Positions 26,201 to 35,367 are shown, counted from the first letter of the stretch. The stretch is DNA of 64,000 bases from Pipra filicauda (GCF_003945595.2 NW_024104509.1:2108001-2172000); one strand, 5' to 3'. Translations and numbers: made by a program. The notes: generated by a model from the sequence alone, not told the origin.

Positions 26201-28766
26201 GAAGGGGTCCTTCCCTTTTTTCCCCACCCACATGCTCTCTTCCCTCCCTGCTTCTGCAGTCATTAAATGACTTTTGCATTAGAGACTTGAGGCCTATTGC
26301 TTGCCTAGTTCCCAAAACTGGAATTTGAGGCTTAATGAGAGACAAGAACACTTATTAGACTCAGTTGCTAAGGGAACCACACAACCTGCTGAGAAATGTT
26401 AAGCAATGAACTCCATATGGATGTTGGTACCTTGGTACCTTCCTCCTTGTACAGCTAACACACATCCTCTTGCTGTCCCAATCACTTAAAAAAACCCACT
26501 TAAAAATATTAACTCTTATTCCACAACTAGCAAGAGTTTTCATGACTTCATCAGGAGCTTTTAGCCTAATACTTTTTCTGTTTACTTAATACTCTACTCA
26601 GCTAAGTTAATTACTCCAACGTTTCAATGATAACTCACATTTTGCACCTGTGTCTGTTTTCTTTAGCCTAAGGAAGGCTGCTCTTTCTACTTGCTGTTCC
26701 TCAAGAATGACACTACACTGCTCTGCAAATCACTCAGTTAAACACAGTCCCTACTTTGCTAACTTGAAGATAGTTTGGGTTTTCATACCTGACAGCAGTG
26801 TTTTCCTTGCTAAACCTTCCTTTTCATCTACAGGTAAAGCAGAGAGAGCTGACATTTTATGTCCCTTGAAGGACAGGCAGGATCTCACACTGCAGTATGG
26901 GACCCAGCTGTTCACAAAAGCTGATCTGTTCACAGCGTCAGAGACCGTGCGAGATTTTTCTACGATGGAGTTAGCAACATGAGGCAGAAGAACAATATCT
27001 GTTTAGTTAAATTTACTTCTTTGGGAGTAACACTGAAGCAGGTTTGGTGTAAATTTGAATAATAAAGATAAGTAATTTTCTAACCACTATGCCCTTCTTA
27101 AAAAGCCAACTCTTTTGTGATTCCAGTGGTTGTTCTGAAAGAGATTACATTTCATGTAATAGGGAGGGAAGAGAGCATATGGGGGGGATGCCAAAACTCA
27201 CTGAAATAGTAAAATGCCAAGAACTTTTAAAAAAGAGAGAATAAAATAAAAGTGATTGTTACCATACTCGGTTGGGTATTTCATTTTTGGGCAACACTGT
27301 TTTAATGGAAAATATTTGAAAGAAAAAAAAAACCACTTTCTGCCAGTTTATGCAAGGAAAACAGTATACTGTGAATCCTTGTTCCCTAAGAGAAGAGAGT
27401 GAGAGCACAGATCCCTACACATAGCTTCCTAAGGTATCTGTTTTTCAAGAAAATCACTTCGAAGTCTTGATTTCCTATGGATGCTGTGAAGAGACACTTT
27501 AATGGAAATTGCCATTAGAGAGAGTGGGATGGGGTATGACTTTCTGTCTTCTGCACCTGAGTTACACCAACTAAATCCTTTTTTCATTCAGCTCTATTGT
27601 TTTTAGTGGACACCAGCCATATATAATTACGTAATTCCCCTCCTGTACATCAAAACACAGATTCTCACAGACTTTGATACACCTTGCACCAGGCATCTAT
27701 AAAAGATGATCCTCAACATCTATAAAAGATGCCTGGAAACAGGTCCTCACAGACATGTGTGAATAGAGAAAATAAACACTGTTAGGTCTTAAGATGTGCT
27801 TTGCACAGATTTCAAATGTTACTGAAGCCTGACACAGTGAAGCCTGTTATTTAGCAACAAGAAAGAAAATTTTACATAGGGTGCCCATATATGTTATGGA
27901 GTCTATAAGAAATCACTAATCTACCTACACGACCTGCACTGTGAAACTGAGTTTCAAGTGTGATGCTGTTAAGGGAATGACACAGCTTCCCTGCCAGACT
28001 CGATCTTGCATTATCAGTAAGTGCAATGCTTTTTTAAAGCTTGGCTTGTACCACTAACATCCCCAACTCTTTATGGGTATTGCCATGGGATTTTTTGCCA
28101 AGAAAATAAAAAAGCTCCACTCGGAAGGCTGTGCAGGGGGCACACGGCAATTACCCACAATCACTGTTTAGACACTTTGAGAATGAAAAACCTGCTTCTG
28201 AAACTGAAAGAAAACACAGAATCTGAAAGCATGTCCAGACGAGGCGCGCTGCTTTCCTGGGAACACGCAGCACACCTTAAAAACTGATTTCGGCTAACTG
28301 CAGACTCGTGCTGAGGGGACGCTCCATCTCGGTTACCTCCGGCTCCTGCAAGTGCGAAATCACTTCGCGGCGCTTTCCCCGACGGACACGAGTGCGAAAA
28401 TTTTCCGCTTTCTCACCACAGACCGGCGGAGCCAGCCCTGACCCTCGCCACCCCCGGACGTGGACTCGGGGCTGAAAGGGGTTATTTCCACCGCCCCTCG
28501 CGGACCCTTGGGGAGCGCAGGACTCCCAAGGACCAGCGCACCGACGGAGAGAAGCGGGGTAGCCCCGAGGGGTTCACCGGGCACCCCCCGCGCCCCCCGC
28601 CGCCCGCACCGGACCGGCGGCACTCGCCCGAGTCCCCACTCACAGTCCCGTCATCGTCCACCCCCAGAAGGTGTCCGTGGAGGATCTCCATGGGTACGGA
28701 GGCGCTGGAGTGCACGAAGGTCCCCTTGAAGACGTGGGCGAGCGGCGGGCGCTGCGGGGAGCCCAT
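2214..28766 (-). CDS. GDA: Guanine deaminase (GDA/cypin), complete 14-exon gene
   Basis: The product is a zinc-dependent amidohydrolase that hydrolyses guanine to xanthine and ammonia in the cytosol; in mammals it is also cypin, a PSD-95 and tubulin partner in dendrites. Coding exons on the minus strand: 28766-28644, 22396-22308, 19409-19238, 16779-16692, 15439-15334, 12577-12550, 11121-11014, 10049-9942, 7817-7720, 7230-7163, 6706-6560, 4365-4247, 3318-3291, 2284-2214. Every junction is GT-AG and the phases join without a stop into 450 residues; I recall human as 454. Catalytic residues fall at the same numbers I recall for human: zinc ligands His82 and His84 (DTHIH), His240 (SHISE), His279 (MAHAC) and Asp330 (GTD), acid Glu243, substrate residues Gln87 and Arg213-Phe214. 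The C terminus PFSSSV keeps the short PDZ ligand. The start codon has an ideal Kozak context (GCCGCCATGG). Compared with my memory of the human protein, four residues are missing at the exon 12/13 junction. The gene appears intact and functional. Confidence 0.96.
3291..3318 (-). CDS. GDA: GDA coding exon 13, a 28-nt microexon
   Basis: This exon encodes DILQKFLYL plus the first base of a Gly codon, between acceptor TTTTTTATAG and donor GTATGA. It corresponds to the conserved QKFLYLGDDRN stretch. It is too short for ORF prediction but is required for phase and homology. Confidence 0.9.
4247..4365 (-). CDS. GDA: GDA coding exon 12
   Basis: The 119-nt exon encodes ALGLDDVIGNFEVGKEFDAL through DLFSADNFE. 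The acceptor is CTTCCTCAG and the donor is GTAATC. The exon end is four codons short of the human protein as I recall it (human has GDISE near here). No in-frame extension is apparent, because the next exon has a stop codon immediately upstream of it. Confidence 0.93.
6560..6706 (-). CDS. GDA: GDA coding exon 11
   Basis: The 147-nt exon opens with Asp330, the last metal/catalytic residue. It continues VAGGYSASMLDAIRKAM and ends in the family's conserved LATLGGSQ. The donor is GTAAGA. Confidence 0.95.
7163..7230 (-). CDS. GDA: GDA coding exon 10
   Basis: The 68-nt exon encodes SLRSGVLNVRKVLEHNVKL and ends GLGT, one base before the Asp330 codon that is completed in exon 11. The acceptor is AAATCCAG and the donor is GTTAGT. 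Confidence 0.94.
7720..7817 (-). CDS. GDA: GDA coding exon 9
   Basis: The 98-nt exon encodes TVMAHACYLSEEEL through AAISHCPNSNF and contains zinc ligand His279. The residue after His279 is Ala, where I recall Gly in human. The donor is GTAAGT. Confidence 0.95.
7985..8229 (-). pseudogene. Unidentified exon-like segment B in GDA intron 8
   Basis: A 245-nt open segment lies between acceptor ACCTTTAG and donor GTAAAT. It encodes MLRVHTSSIVSDNPYLISVL, a basic Tyr-rich part, then a leucine-rich helix-like stretch (EFLLLLLEALRSQ) ending LREHLRHIEG. The composition looks like a real helical-repeat protein rather than random AT-rich translation. I do not recognise the family. Its phase does not join the neighbouring segment at 8460-8689 (off by one base), which suggests a decayed gene fragment or a missing exon. 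It is not part of GDA. Confidence 0.45.
8460..8689 (-). pseudogene. Unidentified exon-like segment A in GDA intron 8
   Basis: This open segment has two possible starts: acceptor TTTTTAAAG (start 8689) or GTACAG (start 8679, phase 0). The donor is GTATAT. It encodes MSSTEDVAVLAFSAALSLMS, then DGKVTLLLGDTEW and a helical ARYDRALALLFQWAFG end. It looks protein-coding and shares orientation with GDA. The function is unknown. It is probably from the same source gene as segment B. Confidence 0.45.
9554..9695 (-). pseudogene. Weaker exon-like segment C in GDA intron 8
   Basis: A 142-nt open segment lies between acceptor TTTTCCAAG and donor GTAGGA. It encodes APKKIRAVELEGAVIVGAG and ends DFFYGVM in phase 0, which would join segment A at 8679. 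The coding appearance is weaker than in A and B, and chance is possible. Confidence 0.2.
9942..10049 (-). CDS. GDA: GDA coding exon 8 (SHISE)
   Basis: The exon is exactly 36 codons, phase 0 at both ends. It begins SHISENEEEV, which holds zinc ligand His240 and catalytic acid Glu243, and continues MFPAYKNYTDLYDKNKLLTSK. The acceptor is TTATTTCAG and the donor is GTAGCT. Confidence 0.95.
11014..11121 (-). CDS. GDA: GDA coding exon 7
   Basis: The exon is exactly 36 codons, phase 0 at both ends. It encodes YPRVQPVITPRFGPSC with substrate residues Arg213 and Phe214, and ends ARDLHVQ. The acceptor is TATTTTCAG and the donor is GTAAGC. A long alternating purine/pyrimidine tract begins about 32 nt upstream of the acceptor. 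Confidence 0.95.
11154..11202. repeat. 49-bp perfect alternating purine/pyrimidine tract
   Basis: Every base alternates purine and pyrimidine from 11154 to 11202. The tract moves from CA/CG-rich (TGCGCACGCATGCG) through GT to a TA run. Such tracts are candidates for Z-DNA or cruciform formation. It lies in GDA intron 6, about 32 nt upstream of the exon 7 acceptor. Confidence 0.95.
11553..11597. repeat. 18-bp tandem repeat, 2.5 copies
   Basis: The unit TGCAAAACYGTAAGCTTC occurs at 11553-11570 and 11571-11588 with one mismatch, followed by a half copy. It lies in GDA intron 6. Confidence 0.9.
12550..12577 (-). CDS. GDA: GDA coding exon 6, a 28-nt microexon
   Basis: This tiny exon encodes FVKELLEKK after completing an Arg codon. 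It lies between acceptor TTTTTTCAG and donor GTAAGT. It aligns with the mammalian RFVSEMLQKN segment and is needed to keep the phase between exons 5 and 7. It is too short for automatic ORF detection. Confidence 0.92.
15334..15439 (-). CDS. GDA: GDA coding exon 5
   Basis: The 106-nt exon encodes DKFGQRAFVGKVCMDMND through SVQETE and ends two bases into an Arg codon. The donor is GTAAAA. It matches the GDA core closely. Confidence 0.95.
16692..16779 (-). CDS. GDA: GDA coding exon 4
   Basis: The 88-nt exon encodes RRTLKNGTTTACYFATIHTD and then a leucine run, typical of a barrel strand in this family. It ends one base into an Asp codon. The acceptor is TTTTTATAG and the donor is GTAAGA. Confidence 0.95.
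19238..19409 (-). CDS. GDA: GDA coding exon 3 (zinc-binding HxH)
   Basis: The 172-nt exon encodes the hallmark amidohydrolase motif PGLVDTHIHAPQ, with zinc ligands His82 and His84 and substrate-contacting Gln87. It then runs DLPLLQWLTTYTFP to AYTRVV. The donor is GTAAGT and the exon ends in phase 0. Confidence 0.96.
19876..19925. repeat. (CT)n / (TA)n compound microsatellite
   Basis: A CT dinucleotide run, interrupted once by ATC, passes directly into a TA run ending ACATATAAAA. It lies in GDA intron 2. Confidence 0.9.
20479..21681 (-). mobile_element. 5'-truncated RTE-like non-LTR retrotransposon in GDA intron 2
   Basis: This insertion of about 1.2 kb is bounded by a perfect 14-bp target-site duplication, AGACAAAGCATAGT, at 20465-20478 and 21682-21695. 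Read on the minus strand it encodes the second half of a reverse transcriptase: a GVKQGCVLAPTLF box, then the YADDAALV catalytic box, an LYGSESW thumb-region motif, and a C-terminal Cys/His cluster (CAFC then SHQRAC). The frame is open from 21556 to the stop at 20519. A single in-frame TGA at 21559-21557 interrupts the upstream part and looks like CpG decay of CGA. The 3' end finishes GCCATGATGA, like RTE elements, with no poly-A. Confidence 0.9.
20519..21681 (-). pseudogene. RTE-like reverse transcriptase fragment (RT box to C-terminal zinc cluster)
   Basis: The fragment covers roughly 385 codons. It lacks the N-terminal endonuclease and the first RT boxes because the insertion is 5'-truncated. 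In order it has the GVKQGC box, one TGA stop, the YADD polymerase box, a LKKTEVLHQPAP segment, NRLAKA, the YGSESW motif, a KKRYKD basic segment and the terminal Cys/His cluster. It cannot transpose by itself. ORFs on the opposite strand here (20508-20968) are its shadows. Confidence 0.85.
22308..22396 (-). CDS. GDA: GDA coding exon 2
   Basis: The 89-nt exon encodes IVFLEQ through IRQLSK and ends two bases into a His codon (CA|T). The acceptor is a pyrimidine-rich TTTCTTTCTTTCAG and the donor is GTATGT. It forms part of the N-terminal beta-sandwich subdomain. Confidence 0.95.
23335..24501 (-). mobile_element. ERVL-type solo LTR in GDA intron 1
   Basis: This is a roughly 1167-bp LTR flanked by the 5-bp direct repeat CTTGC at 23330-23334 and 24502-24506. 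It begins with a phrase close to TTTGACCCTGGTCAGATGCC and ends AAACCCATGACA, matching the second copy at 44469-45525 along its length. From known bird ERVL LTRs I infer a minus orientation, the same sense as GDA. Inside are the cysteine/tryptophan-like CTGCTCCAGCATGG repeats typical of these LTRs, a C-rich run at about 24210-24240, and a local AT tandem repeat. No internal retroviral genes remain. Confidence 0.85.
23517..23602. repeat. AT-rich 14-bp tandem repeat inside the LTR
   Basis: Roughly four direct copies of a TTACTTAAATTTAT-type unit occur here, followed by degenerate AAATTTA pieces. The other copy of this LTR (44.5-45.5 kb) has a single TATTTATTAC segment at the same place, so the array expanded in this copy only. 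Confidence 0.85.
27689..27736. repeat. Inverted repeat with internal direct repeats
   Basis: The 10-bp arms CCAGGCATCT (27689-27698) and AGATGCCTGG (27727-27736) are perfect inverted repeats. Between and overlapping them, CATCTATAAAAGATG occurs twice (27694-27708 and 27717-27731). It lies about 900 bp upstream of the end of GDA exon 1, inside intron 1. The role is unknown. Confidence 0.85.
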
Positions 28767-29060
28767 GGCGGCGGGCTGGGCGGGCGGCGCTGCGAGCTGC
28801 CACCAGCGGGCTGCCGCCCTCGGTGTCTCCCGGTGCCGCCGGCGGCTTCCTGGAGCTGTCACCATTTCCCCACCCCCTGGTGACTTTCTCTTCGGGGAGT
28901 GGTTTCGACGAAGGGAGGGCGGGAGGTGCCCGCGGGCAGTGCGAGGGGTGCCCCGAACCCGGAACCCTCCGCCTCCCCGACGCTGATCCCCTCTCCGAGG
29001 GATGGGTCCTCCCCCGAGCAAGGGTCGCGCAAGCCCGGAACAATGCCCGGCGTGTTTTGG
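28350..29060 (-). promoter_or_regulatory. GDA: CpG island / GDA promoter
   Basis: This is the only long stretch of the window that is strongly GC-rich and dense in CpG. It spans GDA exon 1, the presumed 5'UTR and about 300 bp upstream. GC-box-like motifs (GGGCGGG) lie near the start codon, and I see no convincing TATA box. This is the usual architecture of a broadly expressed gene promoter. ORFs running through it on both strands are by-products of base composition. Confidence 0.85.
28644..28766 (-). CDS. GDA: GDA coding exon 1 (residues 1-41)
   Basis: This exon encodes the N terminus, including PPLAHVFKGTF and PMEILHGHLLGV, and ends in phase 0 before donor GTGAGT. The ATG at 28766 sits in GCCGCCATGG. 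The reading frame stays open upstream to about 29021, but only the part from this ATG resembles GDA and its length equals the human N terminus as I recall it. The exon lies in the CpG island. Confidence 0.95.
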
Positions 29061-29192
29061 GGTCCCAGTTACTCCCTGGGAAGCGGTGGGTAAGCCGACA
29101 AGGTGTCTGTTAATTCTTTACTAGTGTCTGGCAACTCACTTTTGCAAACAACATGAAGGTTGTAACCACTTGCAAAAGTTTCATTTACAGTA

Positions 29193-29260
29193 GGTTGGGT
29201 TTGTAGGTTGGAAAAGACCTTTAAGATCTTCAAGTCTCAGGCAGATTCCTCGGTCCTCAA
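29193..29260 (-). mobile_element. CR1 3'-end fragment
   Basis: The phrase GGTTGGAAAAGACCTTTAAG followed by ATCTTCAAGTC is the reverse-complement form of the CR1 3' terminus. It is only about 70 bp, just upstream of the GDA CpG island. Confidence 0.65.
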
Positions 29261-32200
29261 CCTCTGTGCGAGGCATGTTTGTAGGGCATAGGAGTACAAA
29301 ACAGACGCCAGCTGAAGTACCAGAACTACCAGAAATAGGCAGCCTCATTCAGTGAAGATGATCTACAGAAAAAGAGAGAGCAACTTCAGGAAAATGAAAG
29401 ACAGGGAAAAACTAATTTTGTTAACTCAGAGAACTGTGTTCCCAGAACCATATTCCCTCCAGCAACCTAAGTCAAAGTATATCATGAACACATGCTAAGA
29501 GGATCACTATTGAAAATATTGGGATAAAACTTCAGAGACAGAATGATGTATACCAAGGATAACACCATGAATGTCCTCTGAATTCCTGTTTGAAGACACC
29601 CTTATTCATCAGCTTGTCAAGTTATGAATGAACTTGGCACCAAGGGCACTGACACTATTGCTCTCAAGGCTACATTGCAAAGTTTGTCATTACATGGTTT
29701 ATCATTAAAAGACCTTTGCACTTCCCACTGTGCTGACACTATACAAATGCATAGCAGATTATCCTTCCGACAAACTCTCCGGATTAGTGCTGGTAGGAGA
29801 GAGAAACACACTGGGAAATCACAGAATAAATTTAATTTTGATCTGCTATGGACAAGTCACCAGCCTTTAACTTGCCTCCCTTCTATAAGAATATGTTAGG
29901 TTGCTGAGAATGAAGTTTAAAAAAAATTGTATTTACTGATATCAATGGAATGTCCTTACCTGGATTTTGAGATCAGCTTAATCGGGCAATAAAGGGTGTT
30001 CAGAATAAAACAAACATGTGAAAGTGCCTTTTACATACTTATATTGGCAATTGTTGTGATAGGTCTTGAAGTTTAAGAAGACTTTAAAAATAATATCCCA
30101 AGATAAAATTGAGTGTTTTAAGACACAAGGCAGTTTTTTGTTGTATTTCTATCTTCTTTGACATGAGAATCTAGCACACAAAAAAATTCATAAATTGGTC
30201 TTGCAGGTTAATCTAGTTTGGAGAAGAAGCAGACGTAAGAATCTTTCATGCAGTTTAGTTTGCTAACAGTAATCCGGCTTCCTTGAAGAACAGAATAATA
30301 AATGTTTAAAAATAGAACCAAAAGTCTTCTAAATTAGCACTTGCAAAATCCCTCTTCCAAAATTGTTTCTCAGGGTGATGTTATTGTGTTTCTTAAGGCT
30401 GCAGCTGAAATGAGCTGTATTCCAAGCTGTTAGTCCAGGTGAGGAAAATTGGTTTTTGCTGTAGGAAGGATAAATAGTGAGAGAGAGGCTGTTTTTGCTA
30501 TTGAATAATAAAGGTAGAGGGGGTGAAGATGAGAAATAGGGTGAAGGGACCAAGCCCTGCAGAGGTACATTCACTTGCTCTTTCTGTGAAGAGAGGAGTG
30601 AAAACAACTTTCCCCAGAAATAGCTGCAGCTCCATACAGCTTGCCTTTGCCCTGTTGGCAGCAACTAGTTTGATTTTCCTCTCCAGTGTGCTGCCCTAGG
30701 ACAGCTGTGTGCTTCACTTAACGCAAATCAGGCCACACACAGCTTTTGGTTCAGAATCCCAAGCTCTTGTGCTGGCTGCTACCCAGACTCACGTACACTG
30801 CTGTCCAAAATAATATTCAGCAGAGCTCACAGTTCCCAAGAAACCTTTTGGTTGTGTTCAGTAGGGAAGTGGGCTGCTCTCGAGAATCTCACGCTTCTTC
30901 AACTCTGGTTTTCCATTGAAAGCCTCAGAGATTCCCTCCAGCTTCCTTACAAAAAGAATGATAGTCCAGTGATTTCAGTGAGATATAATCCAGAGAGTAT
31001 TTATTCAAGAGAAGAAAATAAAAAAACATTTGCAGTTTCTTCCTTCAGCGCTTTTGGTGGAGAAATGTCAATAACAAACATTGTTAATGATAATTTGTTT
31101 CTGTTACTGGGTTCCAAACACTCTGAAGTTGTATAGTTTCACTGTCAAAAGAACTAGAGGTCTCTTCTGCTTTTTCCAGCTGTCACATGGGAGAGCATGG
31201 AAGTCGTGGAAGAGTGCTAACACCCTTCTCTCCTCCCAGAATTTTTTTGGTTTTTAGTTTGCAACAGTTACACATGCATGCCCTAGATACTTGCATGACT
31301 CAGGGTGAGACCTTGGCCAAGTATGAAAAACTGAGTCATTCTTCCAGAATATTGTAAGAATCTTACACTGATGTATGTTTAGTTTTGCTGGGATATACTG
31401 GGCCAGGCACTTCACCTTTTGGGATAGAAATGTAGTGCTCAGTTGTGACTGTTACATAGTAATTAACTTAACGAGTGAGTGAAATACCATGTTTTTTCTT
31501 TTTTTTTTTTTTTAATTGGTTAAGAGTCTGAAGAGAGAGATTTACCTTCTTTAAAATTATGCTTTTTTAAATAGCATTCAAAATAAATCTTAACTTTCAA
31601 AACTCTTTGAAATTATCATGTATGTGTTAAGACATTCAGTAATTAATAATGTGTAATTTGTTCTGATGCTGTTTTTAAAAAAAATCTGCCTCACTATTCA
31701 CTAGCTTATCAGAGTCTCTGTGTCTTCTAAATTATTGACTTCTGAGCAATTATAGAAATGACTCCTTAGTTGAGTCCTGAAGCCAAACGTATTTCAGATC
31801 AGAATAATCAGTCAATATACTTCCAGGAGGACAGGGAAGATTTTAACAGGATTAGAGTGCCTTCATTCTCCTTAACACTTCCAGTTTCTGATCTTTTTCT
31901 CATTTGTCACACTAAACAAATGAATAATTCAATTACTTGTTTCAAAGTTTCAGGGCACCTAAGCTGATCCTCCAACATCTGAGAAATAAAAAGAAGAAAC
32001 CTGCTTCTCTCCACTGCTTTCAAAAAGTAGTTGATGGGGTATTTGCTACCAGCCAAAAACACCTGTTTTCAAGAGTCTGTTGAGGCCAGTGCCTGTGGAG
32101 CCTGAGCACCAGATCACAAAAATTATTATTATTCTGATCTAGCAATGAATGTTATTATAGCATTTATTATGAAAAATGTACCTTGTCTATAATTTGTAAC

Positions 32201-33966
32201 ATAGCAACTAGGTAAATGGATTGAAAAAACACAGTTTACTTATCTGCTATTAAGTGATTTTTTTTTTCTGTATAAGAAAGAGCGGATTATGTGGCTCATA
32301 CTTGGGATTACTCAGAAAAAAAAATTAAGCGTGATTTAAATATCTCTTCTCAAGTCTGAAATTAAGTTGAGAGCTAGGTATTAATCCAGCATAGGCTACT
32401 TCAGACACCTCATTTTCCCACAAACATTTATGTAATCAGAATATGTTTATATTACTTAATTTTTCCAACTCCATCTAAAACTGAAAATTGACCCACCCAA
32501 AAAGAGTAAGAAGCAATGACCACACACACAACTCCATGTCATTTACCACCATAGGTATTCACTCTGCAGGTCCCAGACAGAGCTTTCAGCCTTTGATATC
32601 CAATTCTAGAACGGCTTGGGAAGCCAAGCCTCAAACACTGCAAGGGGAAGCTGGAGTTACCTTCTGATGCTTCTACCTCCAAAAGGGGCCATAGTACTGT
32701 CATAAAATATCCCATAATTAGAATTTAGAGATGGTGTGTCCTACTTATTCACTGATACATAATTAACTGAAACACAGATTGGCCGATGTTAGTTCTAACA
32801 CTTCTGAAATTTTTCTCTTTTACTGCCAAGGCTTGTTCATAACGGGAATTGTAGTAACTAATCTAGTAAAGTTCTTTAGAAGAGCCAGGAAATATACAAA
32901 TATCAGTAAAAGTCATCTGTCACTAGAAGCACTAGCATGAATGGGTGAAATATGTCAAAAGATTTTGATGGCAAACTTCTTTCTGTTTTCCACAAGACAC
33001 ACAGGATCAATCAACACAGTTGCTAGACTTAACCTCTGATCATGTTAAAAGAAACCAGAATGGAATTTGGGTGTCTGCTCTTGTTAACAGGGAAAACAAA
33101 TTGGACATGACTTCCTGTTCCCTGAGACCTTTCACTGACAAAACTTGATCTGTGGAATTACATTGCATGGTGAATGCAACACACTTAATATAATGAGATC
33201 AGCCGATCTCTGGTCATGGCAACATTATAAACCATTCTACGTAACTGTTCAAAAGTCACTCTCTTGCTAGTCTCATTTTCATGCTTAAAACCAATAAAAA
33301 GTAATATTCTTTATATACTCTTAAGTGACTGGTGATTTACCTAACTTTGCAATGCTAACAGAACATAAAACACTTCAGACATGTAAACATAAATAAATTG
33401 TCATAAGGAGTTCAAGTGAGTAGTTACTAATTTCCCATTTATTGCTGTCCACAAGTGAACACTTTTCCTGCTTTATTTAGGAGCAAATTCCAGTAATACT
33501 GGAATTATTTTCTTCTTAAGTGATTTGTGAACTCTGAACCATGATGACTAATCTAATTTAAAAATTTAATTAATAACAGAGGCATCCAAACATACTTCTG
33601 TAAAATCACTTAATAATTGCAATGTATCAACCAGCAATTGCATTTCTAAGCTGTTCAAAGGATCTCTTCATGTGTGCCAGTGTTCAGTATAGTAGTAAAA
33701 TTGTCATGAAAGGTTTCATGATCATGTTGGAGACAGTCTACTAGAAATATAAAATTAATAACACAGTATTATTATTTCATCACTTTATTCCAGAAGGTAA
33801 TAAAACATAAATGTATAAACTGTGAGAATTAAAAAAAAAAATTAAAAATTAAAAATCAGACACTTATTGAATTCCAGTGGTACTAGCAATGTGTTTAAAC
33901 TGAATTAACTAACTTACTTATTCACAGGCACAGAGTTTCATTGAATCTCCAGCAGAGGAAAGGTAA
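29261..33966. other. Upstream intergenic sequence without recognisable gene
   Basis: This stretch is AT-rich with poly-T at 31500-31515 and scattered short ORFs that show no coding character. I see no repeat family or RNA gene I can name. Confidence 0.6.
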
Positions 33967-34455
33967 GGACCTGCCAGTGTGGGTCCAAATGAGGACCACA
34001 AAGAGGAGGAGGGGGCTGAAGCACCTCTCCTATAAAGACAGGCTTGGAAACTTGGAATTGTTTAGCCTGGGGAAGAGAAAACTAAAATTGAGATTTTATT
34101 TTGTCCTTTCAATATATATTTTTATTACATATATCTTATATAATTATTTCTTCTAAGAAAGACTTTCACCAGGGCTTTTAGTGATAGCACAAGGGGTCAC
34201 ATTTTTAAACAGAAAGACAGTTGATTGAGGTTGTACATAAGAGAGAAAGAGGTTCTGTACTATAATGGTGGCAAGACAATGGAGCAGATTCCCAGAGAAG
34301 CTGCGGATGCCACATTCCTGGAAGTGTTCAATGCCAGGTTCGATGGGGCTTCAAATAACCTGGACTATTGAAAATTATCCCTGCTCATGGCTGGGGACTT
34401 GGTCTAGATGAGCTTTAAAGGTCCAAAAACACTCAAACCACTCTGTGATTCTAAG
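33967..34455 (+). mobile_element. CR1 LINE, 3' part
   Basis: The sequence reads as a CR1 tail in plus orientation: a GGGCTGAAGCACCTCTCCTA phrase, TTTAGCCTGGGGAAGAGAAA, an AT-rich expansion at about 34080-34150, then GACTTGGTCTAGATGAGCTT and a terminal TGTGATTCTAAG. The reading frame is degraded. Confidence 0.85.
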
Positions 34456-35008
34456 TATCTGCCTTCTTCTGAAGATACCAGTCTTTTTCCTTTTTTCTTT
34501 TTTTTTTCCCCCCCAAAAGTAATATCAGTGTTCACAATTTTACGGTGTGCTTTTCCTCTTGAATCTCAAGTTTACATCAGGGAAACACAGTCACACATCC
34601 CATGCTGGTTTTGATGACTCCAGAAGAGAACCCTGACAGAATTCACAAAAAACTCAAATGCTTCTGCCAAAAATAATGCCAAGGCAAAATTGTTCTGCTG
34701 GAAATGCATCTGCAAAAGTTGTGGAGAAGCTTTATTGCCTGGAGCATTATAAACACATACACAGATAGCATACTGCCACAAAGCAGAACACGAAGACATA
34801 GAGAAGTGTTGCAGAGGCTACAGAGGAGTGTTAAGAAGCATTGGATCACTTGCCCTGTTTAGCCAAGTGTTGTCCAAGAACATCATTTCATCATGCTTGT
34901 TATCTTTTACTTCTCTCAAGTTATTGATTAGATGGTAGCTAACAGCACTTTTTCAGTTTTGTTTCAATGTGATTCCTGTTTATGCTGTATTTTTCCTGCT
35001 GTTAATCA
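34456..35008. other. Nothing recognised
   Basis: This short unique-looking stretch contains a T/C run at 34490-34516. No gene or repeat family is recognised. Confidence 0.5.
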
Positions 35009-35122
35009 CACACACAGAACCATTGCAGTTGGAAAAGGCCCCTAAGATCATTGAGTTCAACCTTTGACCTATCACCACCTTGTCAACTAGATCATGGCAC
35101 TAAGTGCCACATCCAGTTGTTT
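35009..35122 (-). mobile_element. CR1 3'-end fragment
   Basis: The 3' tail of a minus-strand CR1 starts AGAACCATTGCAGTTGGAAA and runs on with GATCATTGAGTTCAACC. It is truncated where the next CR1 copy begins, so two copies abut or one interrupts the other. Confidence 0.75.
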
Positions 35123-35367
35123 CACACACACAGAATAGTCTGAGATGGAAGGGACCCATGAAGATCAAGTTCAGCTCCTAAGTGAATGGCCTCTTTTTTC
35201 CAGGCTGAATACCCCCAGGTCTCCCAGCCACACTGATCAGACTTTTGCTCCAGAGCCTTCAACAACTTCATTGCCCTTCTCTGGACATGCTCCAGTGCCT
35301 CAATATCTGCCTTACAGTGAGTGGCCCAAAACTGAACACATGACTCAAGATGTATTCCATGGCTGTT
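35123..35367 (-). mobile_element. CR1 LINE fragment with RT C-terminal remnant
   Basis: The minus frame encodes the familiar CR1 RT tail [20 protein letters not shown] followed by [13 protein letters not shown]. The 3' end begins AGAATAGTCTGAGATGGAAG. There is an internal deletion between the 3'UTR and the coding part. Confidence 0.85.

Larger units (their letters stand above)
2285..28643 (-). other. GDA introns: contents
   Basis: Introns 1 (22397-28643) and 2 (19410-22307) hold the LTR and the RTE insertion. Intron 6 (11122-12549) holds the alternating purine/pyrimidine tract and an 18-bp repeat. Intron 8 (7818-9941) holds exon-like segments A-C. Introns 3 (16780-19237), 4 (15440-16691), 5 (12578-15333), 7 (10050-11013), 9 (7231-7719), 10 (6707-7162), 11 (4366-6559), 12 (3319-4246) and 13 (2285-3290) are AT-rich with homopolymer runs, and I see no further gene in them. 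The one notable item is an open exon-like stretch at 13952-14138. Confidence 0.8.

Noticed and set aside
28482..29043. Long ORFs in the CpG island on both strands
   Set aside because: Only the part from 28766 to 28644 matches GDA. The rest is open because GC-rich DNA has few stop codons.
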